A stretch of DNA of 64,000 nt from Pelagibius sp. Alg239-R121 (GCF_947331435.1 NZ_CAMZOF010000013.1:186001-250000); one strand, 5' to 3'; shown: positions 25,376 to 36,906, counted from the stretch's first letter. Program-made: numbers and translations. The notes: generated from the sequence alone by a model not told the origin.

Positions 25376-26055
25376 TGGATGGAAATACAATGGCTCTGGA
25401 TAGTGAACTGACCCGCGATCTGCCAGTCGTTCCGGCGGACTCCGCACTGCTTATCGTCGATGTCCAGAATCTCTGTGCCCGGCGCGACGGCGGGGAGTTC
25501 AAGGGGCTATCGGATGCGGAGATCACGCGCGACTATGCGGGTTATTTCGAACAGGTCGAACGCGTTGCTATCCCAAATATGCAGCGGCTGCTGGCAGGGT
25601 TTCGGGCAGTGTCCATCGAAGTGCTCTATACCACGATCGAGAGTCTGACCCAAGATGGGCGGGACCGCAGCGTGGATTACAAAATCTCAGGCTTCAACGT
25701 GCCGAAGGGATCGTGGGACGGCAAGGTCATCGATGAACTTGCGCCGGGCGAAGATGAGATGCTCTTTCCAAAGTCCTCGTCGTCGGTCTTCATCTCGACC
25801 AACATCGACTATGTCATGCGCAATCTCGGGGTAAAGCAGCTTGTGATCTGCGGCCTGAGGACCGACCACTGTGTCGAAAGCGCGATCCGCGACGCCTGTG
25901 ATCTCGGTTATCTGGTGACTCAGGTCACCGATGCCTGCGCCTCGATCACCCGGGAACGGCACGACAATTCGCTGCAGACGATCAAGGGTTACTGCCGTCA
26001 GGTGACGACCGACGCACTGCTGGCGGAACTCCAGAGCTTAGAAGCGTCGACCTAA
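25375..26055 (+). CDS. Isochorismatase-family cysteine hydrolase
   Basis: About 226 residues. The triad is visible as Asp in LLIVDVQNL (about 29), Lys in FPKSSSSVF and Cys in RTDHCVESAIRDA, with a cis-peptide-type GLRT before it. The extended middle (TIESLTQDGRDRS) resembles biuret amidohydrolase or N-carbamoyl hydrolase-like members, but this is only a resemblance. The start may be the ATG overlapping the transporter stop (25375) or the one at 25390, which has GGATGGA before it. Coupling with the transporter suggests uptake or efflux of its substrate or product. Confidence 0.82.
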   Translation: MDGNTMALDSELTRDLPVVPADSALLIVDVQNLCARRDGGEFKGLSDAEITRDYAGYFEQVERVAIPNMQRLLAGFRAVSIEVLYTTIESLTQDGRDRSVDYKISGFNVPKGSWDGKVIDELAPGEDEMLFPKSSSSVFISTNIDYVMRNLGVKQLVICGLRTDHCVESAIRDACDLGYLVTQVTDACASITRERHDNSLQTIKGYCRQVTTDALLAELQSLEAST

Positions 26056-26167
26056 CGTCCAAATTGCGTTTGGTCCATTTCAACACCTCTGCTCACGTTG
26101 ACAGTGTTCGGCCGGTGGGGCTCAATGCCGTGAAACTCACTGCGGCAGATCGGCGGAAAGAAGCTCG

Positions 26168-26791
26168 ATGATTGAAGACGTAAACCTCTCCGTTATTTTG
26201 TTGGCTGCTCTGATTGCAAGCGCGAGCCCGGGACCGGCGACGCTGGCGATTGCGGGGACGTCGATGGCGTCCGGACGAAGGGCGGGTCTGGTGCTGGCAT
26301 CCGGCATTACCACAGGGTCGCTGGTCTGGTCTGTATCCGCAGCCTTTGGCCTTGGGGCTTTGATGCTGGCAAATGCCTGGGTCTTTGAGGTTATCAGATA
26401 CTTCGGCGCCGCGTACCTGATGTTCCTGGCCTACAAGTCCGCGCGGTCTGCCTTATCTCCCGAAGCGTCACAGCCGCGTCAAATCAAGGGAGCATTGGGA
26501 CATATCTTTTCCAAGGGATTTGCACTGCATATCACGAACCCAAAAGCGATATTGTTTTTTGGTTCCCTCTACGCGATAGGGATCCCCCATAGCGCGTCGC
26601 TATTGACACTGGCGACGGTCATTTTGGCTGTAGGACTTCAGAGCTTCGTGATCTTCCATGCCTATGCCTTACTCTTTTCCAGTGCCGCCTCGACGCGAAC
26701 CTACCTGCGCCTCAGGCGATGGTTTGAAGGTGTTTTCGCGCTGGCGTTCGGCGCAGCAAGTCTGAAAATCGTGACGGCGCGCCTCCAGTAG
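26168..26791 (+). CDS. LysE/RhtB family exporter
   Basis: A 207-residue inner-membrane protein with about six helices. IASASPGPATLAIAGTSMASG is the family N-terminal signature and HITNPKAILFFGSL the NPK motif. It exports amino acids or derivatives; the substrate is not readable. It is convergent with a LysR gene (26835-27737), 43 bp apart, and separated by 112 bp from the hydrolase gene upstream. It is one of three LysE-superfamily genes in the window. Confidence 0.87.
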   Translation: MIEDVNLSVILLAALIASASPGPATLAIAGTSMASGRRAGLVLASGITTGSLVWSVSAAFGLGALMLANAWVFEVIRYFGAAYLMFLAYKSARSALSPEASQPRQIKGALGHIFSKGFALHITNPKAILFFGSLYAIGIPHSASLLTLATVILAVGLQSFVIFHAYALLFSSAASTRTYLRLRRWFEGVFALAFGAASLKIVTARLQ

Positions 26792-26834
26792 CCGCAAAGT
26801 CCGGCGCGTAGCACTTCACGGATCCCTCGACCCA

Positions 26835-27737
26835 TCAGCGCAGGCCGGTTTCTCCCGCTTCCGCCAGAACGCTCTTCAAATGGGAAACGAAGACGGAAAC
26901 CCGCTTGGGTGGGAAACTGTCGAAAGCATGGGCGGCGTATATCGCTGCCGGTACGACGCTGTCATTGGGAAAGAGTGAGACGACATTACCTGAAACCAGG
27001 TCATCACGGACCGCTATATCGGGGAGGAGGGCGACCCCGCAGCCGGCACGCAGAAAAGCCAGCACGTCATTGAAGGCATTGCAGCGGATGTGGGGCGTTA
27101 CACGGATCGGCGCTTCGTTGCCGCGCCGGTATTCGATCTGCGTCCCCTGCCATTCGTTGCCGATATGGTTCCAATCGGCCAGGGGTGCGAGGCTTTTAGG
27201 CAAGCCGCCATTTTCCGTAACCAGATTTTTGTGGGCACAGAGCAGGTCGTGAAACTCACCGAGTTTGGAGACCTTCAGGGATTGATCCCGTGGCATCCCG
27301 ACACGGATTGCGACATCGACCGAATGGTCGACGAGGTTGATCTGCCGGTCGTCGGTGAGAAAGCCAATGCCCACGGCAGGATGCGCCTTCAGAAAGCTCT
27401 CGACTGCTGACCTGACAAACGCGGACGCCAGCGCGTGTGGTGCCGTTATGTTCAGGCGCCCGGAAAGCACACTGGATTCTTCGCGGGCGTCTTCTTGTGC
27501 AAGCTTGTGGATCTCCCGAATGCTGGTGCAATGACGATAAAACCTCTCCCCGGCATCGGTCAGGGTCAGCCGCCGGGTTGTCCGCAATATCAGTCGGACG
27601 CCGAGATCCTTTTCCAGGCGTGTAACGCTTTGACTGACTGAAGATTTCGTCCGGCCGAGCCTGTCCGATGCCGCCGTGAAAGAGCCCGTTTCCACGACCT
27701 CGCTCAAAACCATCATGTCTTTAAGGGATACACTCAT
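26835..27737 (-). CDS. LysR family transcriptional regulator
   Basis: A 300-residue LysR protein. The N-terminal winged helix (residues 1-62) shows VVETGSFTAASDRLGRTKSSVSQSVTRLEKDLGVRLILRTTRRLTLTDAG. The substrate domain (about 90-295) has the DVAIRVG motif and a GVALLPDIAV near its end, as in the CrgA/YafC-like group that regulates redox or efflux genes. It is divergent from the SnoaL/NTF2-like gene at 27901, its most likely target. The intergenic region is AT-rich. Confidence 0.9.
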   Translation of the reverse strand: MSVSLKDMMVLSEVVETGSFTAASDRLGRTKSSVSQSVTRLEKDLGVRLILRTTRRLTLTDAGERFYRHCTSIREIHKLAQEDAREESSVLSGRLNITAPHALASAFVRSAVESFLKAHPAVGIGFLTDDRQINLVDHSVDVAIRVGMPRDQSLKVSKLGEFHDLLCAHKNLVTENGGLPKSLAPLADWNHIGNEWQGTQIEYRRGNEAPIRVTPHIRCNAFNDVLAFLRAGCGVALLPDIAVRDDLVSGNVVSLFPNDSVVPAAIYAAHAFDSFPPKRVSVFVSHLKSVLAEAGETGLR

Positions 27738-27900
27738 TGTTAAATTTATCTAAACAATCATTTCAAAAAGCAAGATATTATCGTGAAACGTAATGTTCCT
27801 TATATCTGCCTTCACGATCGCCGGATCGCCGACCGACACTGAAATTCGACTGCGAGGGCATCCGGCGCCAGAAGACAATCGGGTCGAGAGGAACATCAAA

Positions 27901-28275
27901 ATGCCCAATCAAGACAATGCTATCGTTGCCGCTGCTAAGGCAGCGAGTGAAAAGTGGAAAGCTGCCTTTAATGCTGGTGACGCTGAAGCTTGCGCCGCCT
28001 GTTACGAGCAGACGGCCGTCGTGGTTGCCAAACCCTTCGGAAGCTTTCATGGCCGATCAGAAATCGAAGCCTTGTGGCGTCAGGTCATTGGTGACGGTTT
28101 CAGTGATGTGGAATATCTCGAACCGGAATTCACCGCCCAGAACGATACGACGGCATTGCTGACGTCACGCTGGAAAATGAACAAGGCCCACGGCGTAATC
28201 ACCAAAGAGCTTTGGGTGCTGCAGGACGATGGCTCGGTCTTGTTGCGCGAAGACGAATTCGAGGCATTGGGCTAG
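27901..28275 (+). CDS. SnoaL/NTF2-like protein
   Basis: A 124-residue cone-fold (NTF2-like) protein. AASEKWKAAFNAGDAEACAACYEQTAVVVAKPFGSFHGRSEIEALWRQVI is typical of the SnoaL/YybH-like group: a helix, a GD turn, then a strand leading to a G-rich loop. These proteins are small enzymes or ligand-binding subunits of undetermined role. The ATG at 27901 is chosen because the 36 codons before it do not fit the fold. It is divergent from the LysR gene and convergent with pabB. Confidence 0.78.
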   Translation: MPNQDNAIVAAAKAASEKWKAAFNAGDAEACAACYEQTAVVVAKPFGSFHGRSEIEALWRQVIGDGFSDVEYLEPEFTAQNDTTALLTSRWKMNKAHGVITKELWVLQDDGSVLLREDEFEALG

Positions 28276-28301
28276 AGCGTGTGCTGGTGAGCGCCTAATC
28301 G

Positions 28302-30200
28302 TCAGGCTTGCTTGGCGGTTTTTGGAGGATCATCGGCGACTGGCGTCTGCAACCGTTTCGCCGATTGCAGGCCGCGGACAGAGTTGCCGAAGAGGATACG
28401 CGACGCGGAGTCCAGATCCTGCAGCGTAAGGACGGCCTCGGTCGCCACGCGCGAAGGGTCCTCCAACAAGGCCCTGCGAAGGGTGCCGGGCAGGGCGCCG
28501 CTGGCCAGCGGCGGGGTCACCAGCATTTCATCGCGTTCGATGAATAGATTTGTGCGGCTTCCTTCAACCAGCTCGTCGCGTTCGTTCAGGAACAAAACCT
28601 CGTCGCAGCCCGTGGTCTTGCTCAGGCGGGCGAACTCGCTGTCGTAGAGTTCTCGTCTTGTGGTTTTGTGACGGAAGAAGGGATCGCGGCTGTCAATCCG
28701 GTACTCCGAAATGACGAATTGAAATGTCGCGTCGCGACCGGGCGGCTGCAAAGCCGTGCTGGTAATCGAGATCTGACCTTGTCGGTCGAGCAAAAGCCGC
28801 ACGCGATGGTCGCCGTCCGACAGCGTTTCCGCAGCTTCGCTCAGAGCACTCTCGGCAGCGGCGGGATCATGCCGAAAGCCGAAATAGCGGGCTGAGGCCT
28901 CGAGGCGCTGCAGGTGATAGGTCAGCAGGTGATAGCCATCGCCGGGCTGCCAAAGCAAGGTCTCGATCAGTCCGAACTCTTCCATCGCTTCAGTCAGGAA
29001 GCGGCCTTTGAGCAGACATTCGTCATATTCGTCAGCGGGGTTGGAGTCGTAAACAATGCCGCTGCCGATCCCCATTTGGCCATGCCTCGAAACACCGTCA
29101 TCACCGTTGAAACCGGCTTCGATCTTCGCCGTGCGAATGGCGACGTTGAAGCGGCAGTCGCCGTTTGGCTCGATCATGCCGATGGCGCCGGTGTAGACGC
29201 CCCGGGCTTCGGATTCCAGTTCGTGGATGATCTCCATTGCGCGAAGTTTGGGCGCGCCCGTGATGGAGCCGCAGGGGAAGATGTTGCGGACGATGTCCTG
29301 AAATGTCATGCCGGCACGCAGGCGGGCAGTGATGCCGGATGTCATCTGCAGCACCGTGCGATAGGTCTCGACGGTAAAGAGATCCGTGACTTCAACGCTG
29401 CCGGTCTCGGATACTCGGCCGATGTCATTGCGCAGCAGATCGACGATCATCAGATTTTCAGCACGGGACTTTTCGTCGCTCCGCAGCCAAGTCGCTTGCA
29501 GCAGGTCGCCTTCGTCGTCGAGACCGCGCGCGGCGGTTCCCTTCATGGGCCGGGCCCAAACACGTTCACTTTCCCGCTGCAGAAAGAGTTCGGGCGAAAG
29601 CGACAGCAAATCGAAGCCGTGTCCCTCAGCATCGGGATCGTGAATAAAAGCGCCGTAGGAAACGGGCTGTTTCTTCCTCAAATCGTGATAAAAAGCAATT
29701 GGGTCACCCGAAAATCTAAAGTCATACTTGAAGGTGAAGTTGATCTGATAGACGTCACCGGCCGCGATGTAGTCGCGCACCTTTTCGACCTTGGCAATGT
29801 AGTCACTGCGGGAGAGAGAGAGCTCAAGCGATGAGATTTCATAGTCACCCTCAGGGGGCAGGCTTGCCGCAAGCTTGGTCTGATCAAGAGTCTGCGGCGA
29901 CTTGAAGGCTGCCATCCAGATCAGAAGCGTCGCGGGCTCGGTTCCTGCCCCGCGCTCTTCAAGAAGAGGGGCCAAGCGTGGTTCGAAGAGATAGCCGAGT
30001 TCATAGGACAGATAGCCGGCAAGGTAGTGCCCGGCGGCACTCAGGGCTTCCATTCTTGCGAAGGTTGCTTCGACCTCGTCCGCCGACTCGCAGCGTAGGA
30101 CCTCGATCGGATTCTTAAACAACAGAGTTTGACCGCCGGCCGTCAGGCTGTCGTCGAGAAGCACGAAGGCTTCGCTGCTGGTTGTCCCGCTACGAGTCAT
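28302..30200 (-). CDS. pabB-pabC: Fused aminodeoxychorismate synthase I and lyase
   Basis: A 632-residue fusion for p-aminobenzoate synthesis on the folate pathway. Residues about 1-390 are component I (PabB): RPMKGTAARG, then SRAENLMIVDLLRNDIGRV and FPCGSITGAPKLRAMEII are the chorismate-binding motifs. Residues about 410-632 are a class IV PLP aminotransferase-fold lyase (PabC) with HKTTRRELYD (the PLP lysine) and LFLNERDELVEGSRTNLF. Fusions of this kind are common in alphaproteobacteria. It follows lipB by 9 bp. The glutamine amidotransferase PabA is not in the window. Confidence 0.9.
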   Translation of the reverse strand: MTRSGTTSSEAFVLLDDSLTAGGQTLLFKNPIEVLRCESADEVEATFARMEALSAAGHYLAGYLSYELGYLFEPRLAPLLEERGAGTEPATLLIWMAAFKSPQTLDQTKLAASLPPEGDYEISSLELSLSRSDYIAKVEKVRDYIAAGDVYQINFTFKYDFRFSGDPIAFYHDLRKKQPVSYGAFIHDPDAEGHGFDLLSLSPELFLQRESERVWARPMKGTAARGLDDEGDLLQATWLRSDEKSRAENLMIVDLLRNDIGRVSETGSVEVTDLFTVETYRTVLQMTSGITARLRAGMTFQDIVRNIFPCGSITGAPKLRAMEIIHELESEARGVYTGAIGMIEPNGDCRFNVAIRTAKIEAGFNGDDGVSRHGQMGIGSGIVYDSNPADEYDECLLKGRFLTEAMEEFGLIETLLWQPGDGYHLLTYHLQRLEASARYFGFRHDPAAAESALSEAAETLSDGDHRVRLLLDRQGQISITSTALQPPGRDATFQFVISEYRIDSRDPFFRHKTTRRELYDSEFARLSKTTGCDEVLFLNERDELVEGSRTNLFIERDEMLVTPPLASGALPGTLRRALLEDPSRVATEAVLTLQDLDSASRILFGNSVRGLQSAKRLQTPVADDPPKTAKQA

Positions 30201-30209
30201 TGCCTGGGT

Positions 30210-30980
30210 CTACGCTGAAATCGAAGCTGCTGCCGCGTCGTTTTGCGATCCGTGATCCTGATTATCCCCGACCAGATTCTCCCCGACCAGATTCTCTCTG
30301 GCCTGATGCCCGAAGACATCTTCAAAAGCCACACGCAGTGCCACGTCAAGGTCGGCCATGGTTACGGGCAGTCCGAGATCGGCCAATGAAGTCACGCCAT
30401 GCTCGGCGATGCCACAGGGCACGATCCCACCGAAATGCGTAAGGTCGGGGTCGAGGTTGATGGCAATGCCGTGAAAAGTTACCCACTGGCGCACCCGCAC
30501 GCCGATGGCCGCGATCTTGTCCTCGCGGCCATGTCCACGGTCCACCCAGATGCCGACGCGGCCTTCACGGCGCTCACCCTTTACGTTGAAGCTGGCGAGG
30601 GCGCGAATGATCCATTCTTCAAGGTCCTGCACGTAGCGGCGCAGGTCACCGTTGCGCTTCTTGAGGTCGAGCATGACGTAACCGACCCGTTGCCCCGGGC
30701 CGTGATAGGTGTACTGCCCCCCCCGGCCGGTCTTGAAAACCGGAAAGCGGTCAGGCTCGATCAGGTCGGCCTCCTGAGCCGAGGTGCCGGCGGTATATAG
30801 CGGCGGATGCTCGAGCAGCCAGACGCTATCGGGTGCTGTCCCCGCGCGAACCTCTGCAACACGCCGCTCCATAAAGGCAATGGCATCGGGATAGGCAACA
30901 AGCGCATCGTCGATACGCCAGTCGACCGGCTCAGAACTCGTTTCTGGCTGAGGAGCACCGGGTGCCGCCATCGCACGCAT
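30210..30980 (-). CDS. lipB: Octanoyltransferase LipB
   Basis: A 256-residue enzyme that moves octanoyl from acyl carrier protein to the lipoyl domains of oxo-acid dehydrogenases and GcvH. Catalytic Cys189 lies in [16 protein letters not shown] and Lys155 in [21 protein letters not shown] is the conserved loop. The C-terminal tail is extended and contains a repeated ENLVG caused by a 15-bp tandem duplication (30261-30290), outside the catalytic domain. It is followed by pabB-pabC 9 bp away. It starts with ATG at 30980; one at 30971 is also possible. Confidence 0.92.
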   Translation of the reverse strand: MRAMAAPGAPQPETSSEPVDWRIDDALVAYPDAIAFMERRVAEVRAGTAPDSVWLLEHPPLYTAGTSAQEADLIEPDRFPVFKTGRGGQYTYHGPGQRVGYVMLDLKKRNGDLRRYVQDLEEWIIRALASFNVKGERREGRVGIWVDRGHGREDKIAAIGVRVRQWVTFHGIAINLDPDLTHFGGIVPCGIAEHGVTSLADLGLPVTMADLDVALRVAFEDVFGHQARENLVGENLVGDNQDHGSQNDAAAASISA

Positions 30981-31276
30981 TCTCTCTTGTATCCCTGAGC
31001 GCCTTGCAGTCGCCCGAGGGGACTGTTAGGCCTCTTAAGTAATCATAATCCGCAGGGGAGCAATGGCTCTAAAGCGACATTATTCGACGGCGGACTGGTT
31101 GTAAGGGGCTTTTTAGTCTAGTCCGTAGTTCGGGTCACGGGGCATTATCGTTGTTGTGGGATTCGCCTGCCAGGTCATTACCCGACAAGCCGGGCCCGAT
31201 ACTTGGCAGTTAAGTATGAGCGCAGTTGGGGGCTTGCCGCCGTTGCAGAAGTAAAAAGTTTAGGGAGGAGAGAACC
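30981..31276. other. Divergent promoter region of lipB and maeB
   Basis: About 295 bp. It contains a 13-codon open frame at 31063-31104 with CAGGGGAG upstream (MALKRHYSTADWL), described under findings. No RNA motif was recognised. Confidence 0.4.
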
Positions 31277-33562
<2,286 letters not shown>

Positions 33563-33570
33563 AAACGAAG

Positions 33571-33606
33571 GTCGCCTGTAAGCGGCGACGTACAGAAATA
33601 GTTTTG
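33571..33606 (+). terminator. Possible weak terminator after maeB
   Basis: GTCGCC (33571-33576) pairs with GGCGAC (33584-33589), followed after a gap by TTTTG at 33602. The stem is short and the T-run distant, so read-through into mgtE is possible. Confidence 0.3.
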
Positions 33607-33632
33607 TAGGCTTCCTGCTATAAGATGACTCC

Positions 33633-35033
33633 ATGAGCGAACCGCAGCCTGCCCCCAGCGCCGAGGAAGCGCCGTCGAGCGACACGGACGAAAGCCCGGG
33701 TCTCTCGATGGAACTCGTCTTTGCGGTACAGGACGCGCTGGCGGAAGAACGCGTTACCGAAGTCGAGGAACTGGTCCCCGGCCTGCACGAAGCCGATGCT
33801 GCTGACCTGCTGGAAAGCCTAAGCCGGGATGAGCGGAAACTCCTCGTCGAGATTTTGGGGGCGACCTTCGATCCCGAGATCCTGCCGAACCTCGATGCCT
33901 CGGTTCGTGAGGAGGTTATCGAGTGGCTGGGCCCGACCGGCTTGGCACGGGCGGTTACCGAGCTCGACAGTGACGATGCGGTCGAGGTCTTCGAGGACCT
34001 GGACGAGGAATTCCAACACCGCATCCTGAGCCAGCTGCCGCAGGCACACAGGCTGGTCCTGGAAGAAGGCCTGTCCTATCCGGAAGATTCCGCCGGTCGC
34101 CTGATGCAGCGCGAGTTCGTGGTTGTGCCCTCGGCCTGGACCGTAGGCGAGACCATTGACTACATGCGTGCGGCAAGGGATCTGCCGGACGATTTCTACG
34201 ACATCTACATCGTCAATCCGAAACACCATCCGATCGGTTTCCTGCCGCTCAGCCGGATCATGCGTACCCGGCGTCATGTCAGGCTGACCGAGATCATGGA
34301 AACCGACCTGAAAACCATTCCCCTGACCATGGATCAGGAGGATGTGGCGTATCTCTTCCGCCAGTATGGGCTGGTGTCGGCCCCGGTGGTCGACGATCCA
34401 GGGCGCCTACTGGGTGTGATCACCGTCGATGACGTGGTGCACATCATTGACGAGGAAGCCGGCGACGACATCATGAAGCTGGGTGGCTTGAGCGAGCCCG
34501 ATCTCTACGATGCCGTGCTGGATACGACAAAAGCACGCTTTACCTGGCTGGTGGTCAATTTGCTGACTGCCATTCTGGCATCGGTCGTAATCAGTCTGTT
34601 CGATGCGACCATCGAACAGATTGTGGCACTGGCGGTTCTAATGCCCATCGTTGCCTCCATGGGCGGCAATGCGGGCACTCAGACTCTGACGGTCGCAGTC
34701 CGCTCACTGGCCATGAAGGATCTCACCGAGGCTAATGCACGGCGCTTTATCGGCAAGGAACTCCTGATCGGCTCGATCAACGGTGTTCTCTTTGCGCTGC
34801 TGGCCGGTGGCGTGACCTGGCTCTGGTTCGATTCTCAGGCTCTCGGTCTTGTGATCGCCGCGGCCATGGTCATCAACATGGTGGTGGCGGGTCTGTCGGG
34901 CACTCTGATCCCGCTCGGGCTGGAGAAAGTCGGCGTCGATCCCGCGATTGCCTCCAGCGTGTTCCTGACCACGGTTACCGACGTGATCGGGTTCTTCGCC
35001 TTTCTCGGTTTGGCTGCGGCCTTTTTGCTTTAG
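33633..35033 (+). CDS. mgtE: Magnesium transporter MgtE
   Basis: A 466-residue Mg2+ channel. The acidic N-terminal MgtE_N domain (about residues 20-150) contains repeated LLES-type helices and EVFEDLDEEFQ. Two CBS domains follow (about 155-285; YIVNPKHHPIGFLPLSRIM and VDDPGRLLGVITVDDVVHII). Five membrane helices close the protein (about 310-466), with MPIVASMGGNAGTQTLTVAVRSLA, the pore motif. Cytoplasmic Mg2+ is sensed by the N and CBS domains, which close the channel. It is transcribed rightward after maeB and convergent with the GFA gene, whose stop is 3 bp away. Confidence 0.92.
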   Translation: MSEPQPAPSAEEAPSSDTDESPGLSMELVFAVQDALAEERVTEVEELVPGLHEADAADLLESLSRDERKLLVEILGATFDPEILPNLDASVREEVIEWLGPTGLARAVTELDSDDAVEVFEDLDEEFQHRILSQLPQAHRLVLEEGLSYPEDSAGRLMQREFVVVPSAWTVGETIDYMRAARDLPDDFYDIYIVNPKHHPIGFLPLSRIMRTRRHVRLTEIMETDLKTIPLTMDQEDVAYLFRQYGLVSAPVVDDPGRLLGVITVDDVVHIIDEEAGDDIMKLGGLSEPDLYDAVLDTTKARFTWLVVNLLTAILASVVISLFDATIEQIVALAVLMPIVASMGGNAGTQTLTVAVRSLAMKDLTEANARRFIGKELLIGSINGVLFALLAGGVTWLWFDSQALGLVIAAAMVINMVVAGLSGTLIPLGLEKVGVDPAIASSVFLTTVTDVIGFFAFLGLAAAFLL

Positions 35034-35036
35034 GCC

Positions 35037-35396
35037 TTAATCCAGATATTCCCAATTTTCCGCGCCGTCGAACCGTCGTATGCGCAGGCTGGCGATGTCC
35101 TCGGGATCGGCCATGCGGCAATTGACGGCCATATGTTTGTGCCGGGGCGGGTCCAGGTTTTCCCAATGGGTCGTGCTGCCGCAGGTTTTGCAGCTTCGGA
35201 TGATGAGGGTCTTGTCACCGGTAATGTAGCCGATTGTGGCGTCGTCAGCGCAGCTCACCTTGATCTTTCCCACATCAGCATGTGCCCAGAGGGCGCCGAT
35301 CCGACGGCAAACCGAGCAATTGCAGTCCGTCAGCCACTTCGGCTGTTCCAGCAGTTCGAAGGTGACGGCGCCGCAATGGCAGGACCCGTGGATCAT
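35037..35396 (-). CDS. GFA family (glutathione-dependent formaldehyde-activating-like) protein
   Basis: A 119-residue GFA/CENP-V fold protein with a paired zinc site: GSCHCGAVTF near the start, CNCSVCRRIG in the middle and RSCKTCGSTTHW later. These Cys pairs bind Zn in Gfa, which joins glutathione and formaldehyde; most family members have other, unknown substrates. The ATG at 35396 is preceded by AAAGGAG. It lies 37 bp downstream of the redoxin gene, on the same strand, and may belong to its operon. Confidence 0.85.
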   Translation of the reverse strand: MIHGSCHCGAVTFELLEQPKWLTDCNCSVCRRIGALWAHADVGKIKVSCADDATIGYITGDKTLIIRSCKTCGSTTHWENLDPPRHKHMAVNCRMADPEDIASLRIRRFDGAENWEYLD

Positions 35397-35433
35397 GGCG
35401 TAGCTCCTTTGTATTTTTCTCAAAACGGGGGCG

Positions 35434-35973
35434 TCACTCTAACCTGCATCCCTCTTCGTCGCAGCGGGTTTCTTCTTTTGTCACAGGGGCTTCGAAGCTT
35501 TCCTTGCCCGGTAGCTCAGATAGCAGCAGGCCGATATCGTGCCCCAACCTCAGGTCGGGAATCTGACCGAAATACTGCGCGCGGCGGCGGCCTTGTTTGT
35601 CGATCAGGATAAGGGTGGGGGTGCCCTGCATTTCGTAGGCAGCCATGGTTTGCGGGAGGGCGTCATTTCCGGTCAAGTCGACGCCGACCGGGAAGGCGAT
35701 GCGGTATTCGTAGAGAAAAGCCTCCAGCGAGACCGGGGTCATGGCAGCGTGGTGTTCAAACACACAGTGCAGGCCGATGACCGATATCTTGTCCTGCGGG
35801 AAGGCCTGATGAACCGCCTGGGCCTGGGGCAGGCCGTGGGCGACACAGCCCGGGCAGAGCATTTGAAAGGCTTCGATCATGACCACCCGGCCGCGCAGAT
35901 CCGCAAGGCGTAAATCCTCCGGACTGTTGAACCATTGAGACACGTGAAGTTCGGGGGCGGGCGTTTCGTTCAT
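35434..35973 (-). CDS. Thioredoxin-fold redoxin with CPGC motif
   Basis: A 179-residue thioredoxin-fold protein of the TlpA/AhpC-TSA type: LRLADLRGRVVMIEAFQMLCPGC places a dithiol at Cys40 and Cys43, and MQGTPTLILIDKQG is the cis-Pro region. There is no signal peptide, so it should act in the cytoplasm. The C-terminus adds TRCDEEGCRLE, a second pair of cysteines that may bind metal or relay electrons. The ATG at 35973 has GGAG at ideal spacing and is preferred over 35988. It follows the lipoprotein gene, separated by a hairpin. Confidence 0.82.
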   Translation of the reverse strand: MNETPAPELHVSQWFNSPEDLRLADLRGRVVMIEAFQMLCPGCVAHGLPQAQAVHQAFPQDKISVIGLHCVFEHHAAMTPVSLEAFLYEYRIAFPVGVDLTGNDALPQTMAAYEMQGTPTLILIDKQGRRRAQYFGQIPDLRLGHDIGLLLSELPGKESFEAPVTKEETRCDEEGCRLE

Positions 35974-36000
35974 TTTTGTTTTCTCCATGAATTGAAGAAA

Positions 36001-36026
36001 GGCGCAGCCCCAAAAAAGGCTGCGCC
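36001..36026 (-). terminator. Hairpin between lipoprotein and redoxin genes
   Basis: GGCGCAGCC (36001-36009) pairs perfectly with GGCTGCGCC (36018-36026). On the minus strand it is followed only by TTTCTTC. It may be a partial terminator that lowers expression of the downstream redoxin gene. Confidence 0.6.
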
Positions 36027-36033
36027 TCTCGGA

Positions 36034-36813
36034 TCATTTAATTTTACCGGGCAGACTGAGGTCACCCGAAGCCACGTCGAAGATGTCAGTGACGCAGAGC
36101 AGGGGCGCATGGACGTTGGCGTTTACCCGCAGTGCCGACGTGACGCCGTCGTAGGACGCACCTGCCAGACTTTCGGCTTTGGCAAAGGGCACATTCACCT
36201 TGATCTCAGGTCCGTCGAACAGCGGTGTGTAGCCGGGACTGTCGATGAAAATAGGCAGGCCGGGCCAGGTCGCGGGCATGGCCGGTGTTTCGCCGTCCGG
36301 GATATCGCGCACGCCAAGTGCACCGGGGCCGCAGGTCTCGGTTGGGGTCAGGACCACCCAATGGCTGTGCCAGCGCGTGCCGTCATTGGCCGGGTCTCCG
36401 TCACCGTCTTCATCGAACAGCGGCGTATCGTCGAAGTCGGGGTGGCTGGTTGCAGCCAGGGCCAGGATCCCGGTACCGCCCTCGAAACCAACGGTCATAG
36501 GATCAAGGGAGGTCGGCCAAACGTAAGCATGGACGGGTGCGCCTGCTAGGGCGCCGACGGCCGCCGGTTTGTCGGCACCAGCCGTGCCGTTGGTCGTCAT
36601 ATGGAAGGTAACCGTTCGGCCGTCCCGGTGCACATGGGCGGCAAGGATGTCGAAAGAGGCTGTTTTGCCGCTATCGGCAGGTGAGCGGACCGCGTCGGCC
36701 TGGTGAGTGGCGTGACCGGCATGGTCGCTGCCGGCGGACGCGGAGCAAGCCGCGAGAAGTGCGGGGGATATCATTGCCAGAGCAAGGGCCGTGGCGGGTG
36801 AAGGGGTTTTCAT
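36034..36813 (-). CDS. Predicted lipoprotein of unknown function
   Basis: A 259-residue exported protein. The signal peptide ends in LLAAC, a lipobox, so the mature protein starts with a lipid-modified Cys near residue 22. The next residues are His-rich (SDHAGHATHQAD), and the body has two apparent calcium-like acidic stretches (DEDGDGDPANDG). Phrases such as HSHWVVLTP and PGYTPLFDGPEIKVNVPF are reminiscent of secreted proteins found near copper or heavy-metal genes, but I do not recognise the family. It is divergent from the MarR regulator and probably regulated by it. The ATG at 36813 begins the signal peptide. Confidence 0.7.
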   Translation of the reverse strand: MKTPSPATALALAMISPALLAACSASAGSDHAGHATHQADAVRSPADSGKTASFDILAAHVHRDGRTVTFHMTTNGTAGADKPAAVGALAGAPVHAYVWPTSLDPMTVGFEGGTGILALAATSHPDFDDTPLFDEDGDGDPANDGTRWHSHWVVLTPTETCGPGALGVRDIPDGETPAMPATWPGLPIFIDSPGYTPLFDGPEIKVNVPFAKAESLAGASYDGVTSALRVNANVHAPLLCVTDIFDVASGDLSLPGKIK

Positions 36814-36848
36814 AGCGAATTTCCATTCCATCGTTTGTTGGTGGAGTG

Positions 36849-36906
36849 AAAATAGTAGCGAGTCGATATTATTGCAATAGTGATTTCGAGTCGCTATTAT
36901 ATTGAG
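36849..36906. promoter_or_regulatory. MarR operator region
   Basis: A perfect 10-bp palindrome TATTGCAATA (36870-36879) lies midway between two CGAGTCG direct repeats (36859-36865 and 36887-36893), with outer arms AATAGTAGCGA and TCGCTATTATA forming an imperfect inverted repeat. The cluster sits in the 93-bp gap between divergent lipoprotein and MarR genes. Confidence 0.6.

Noticed and set aside
28914-29834. 306-codon rightward frame opposite pabB
   Set aside because: It is antisense to the chorismate-binding core of PabB, whose motifs are complete.
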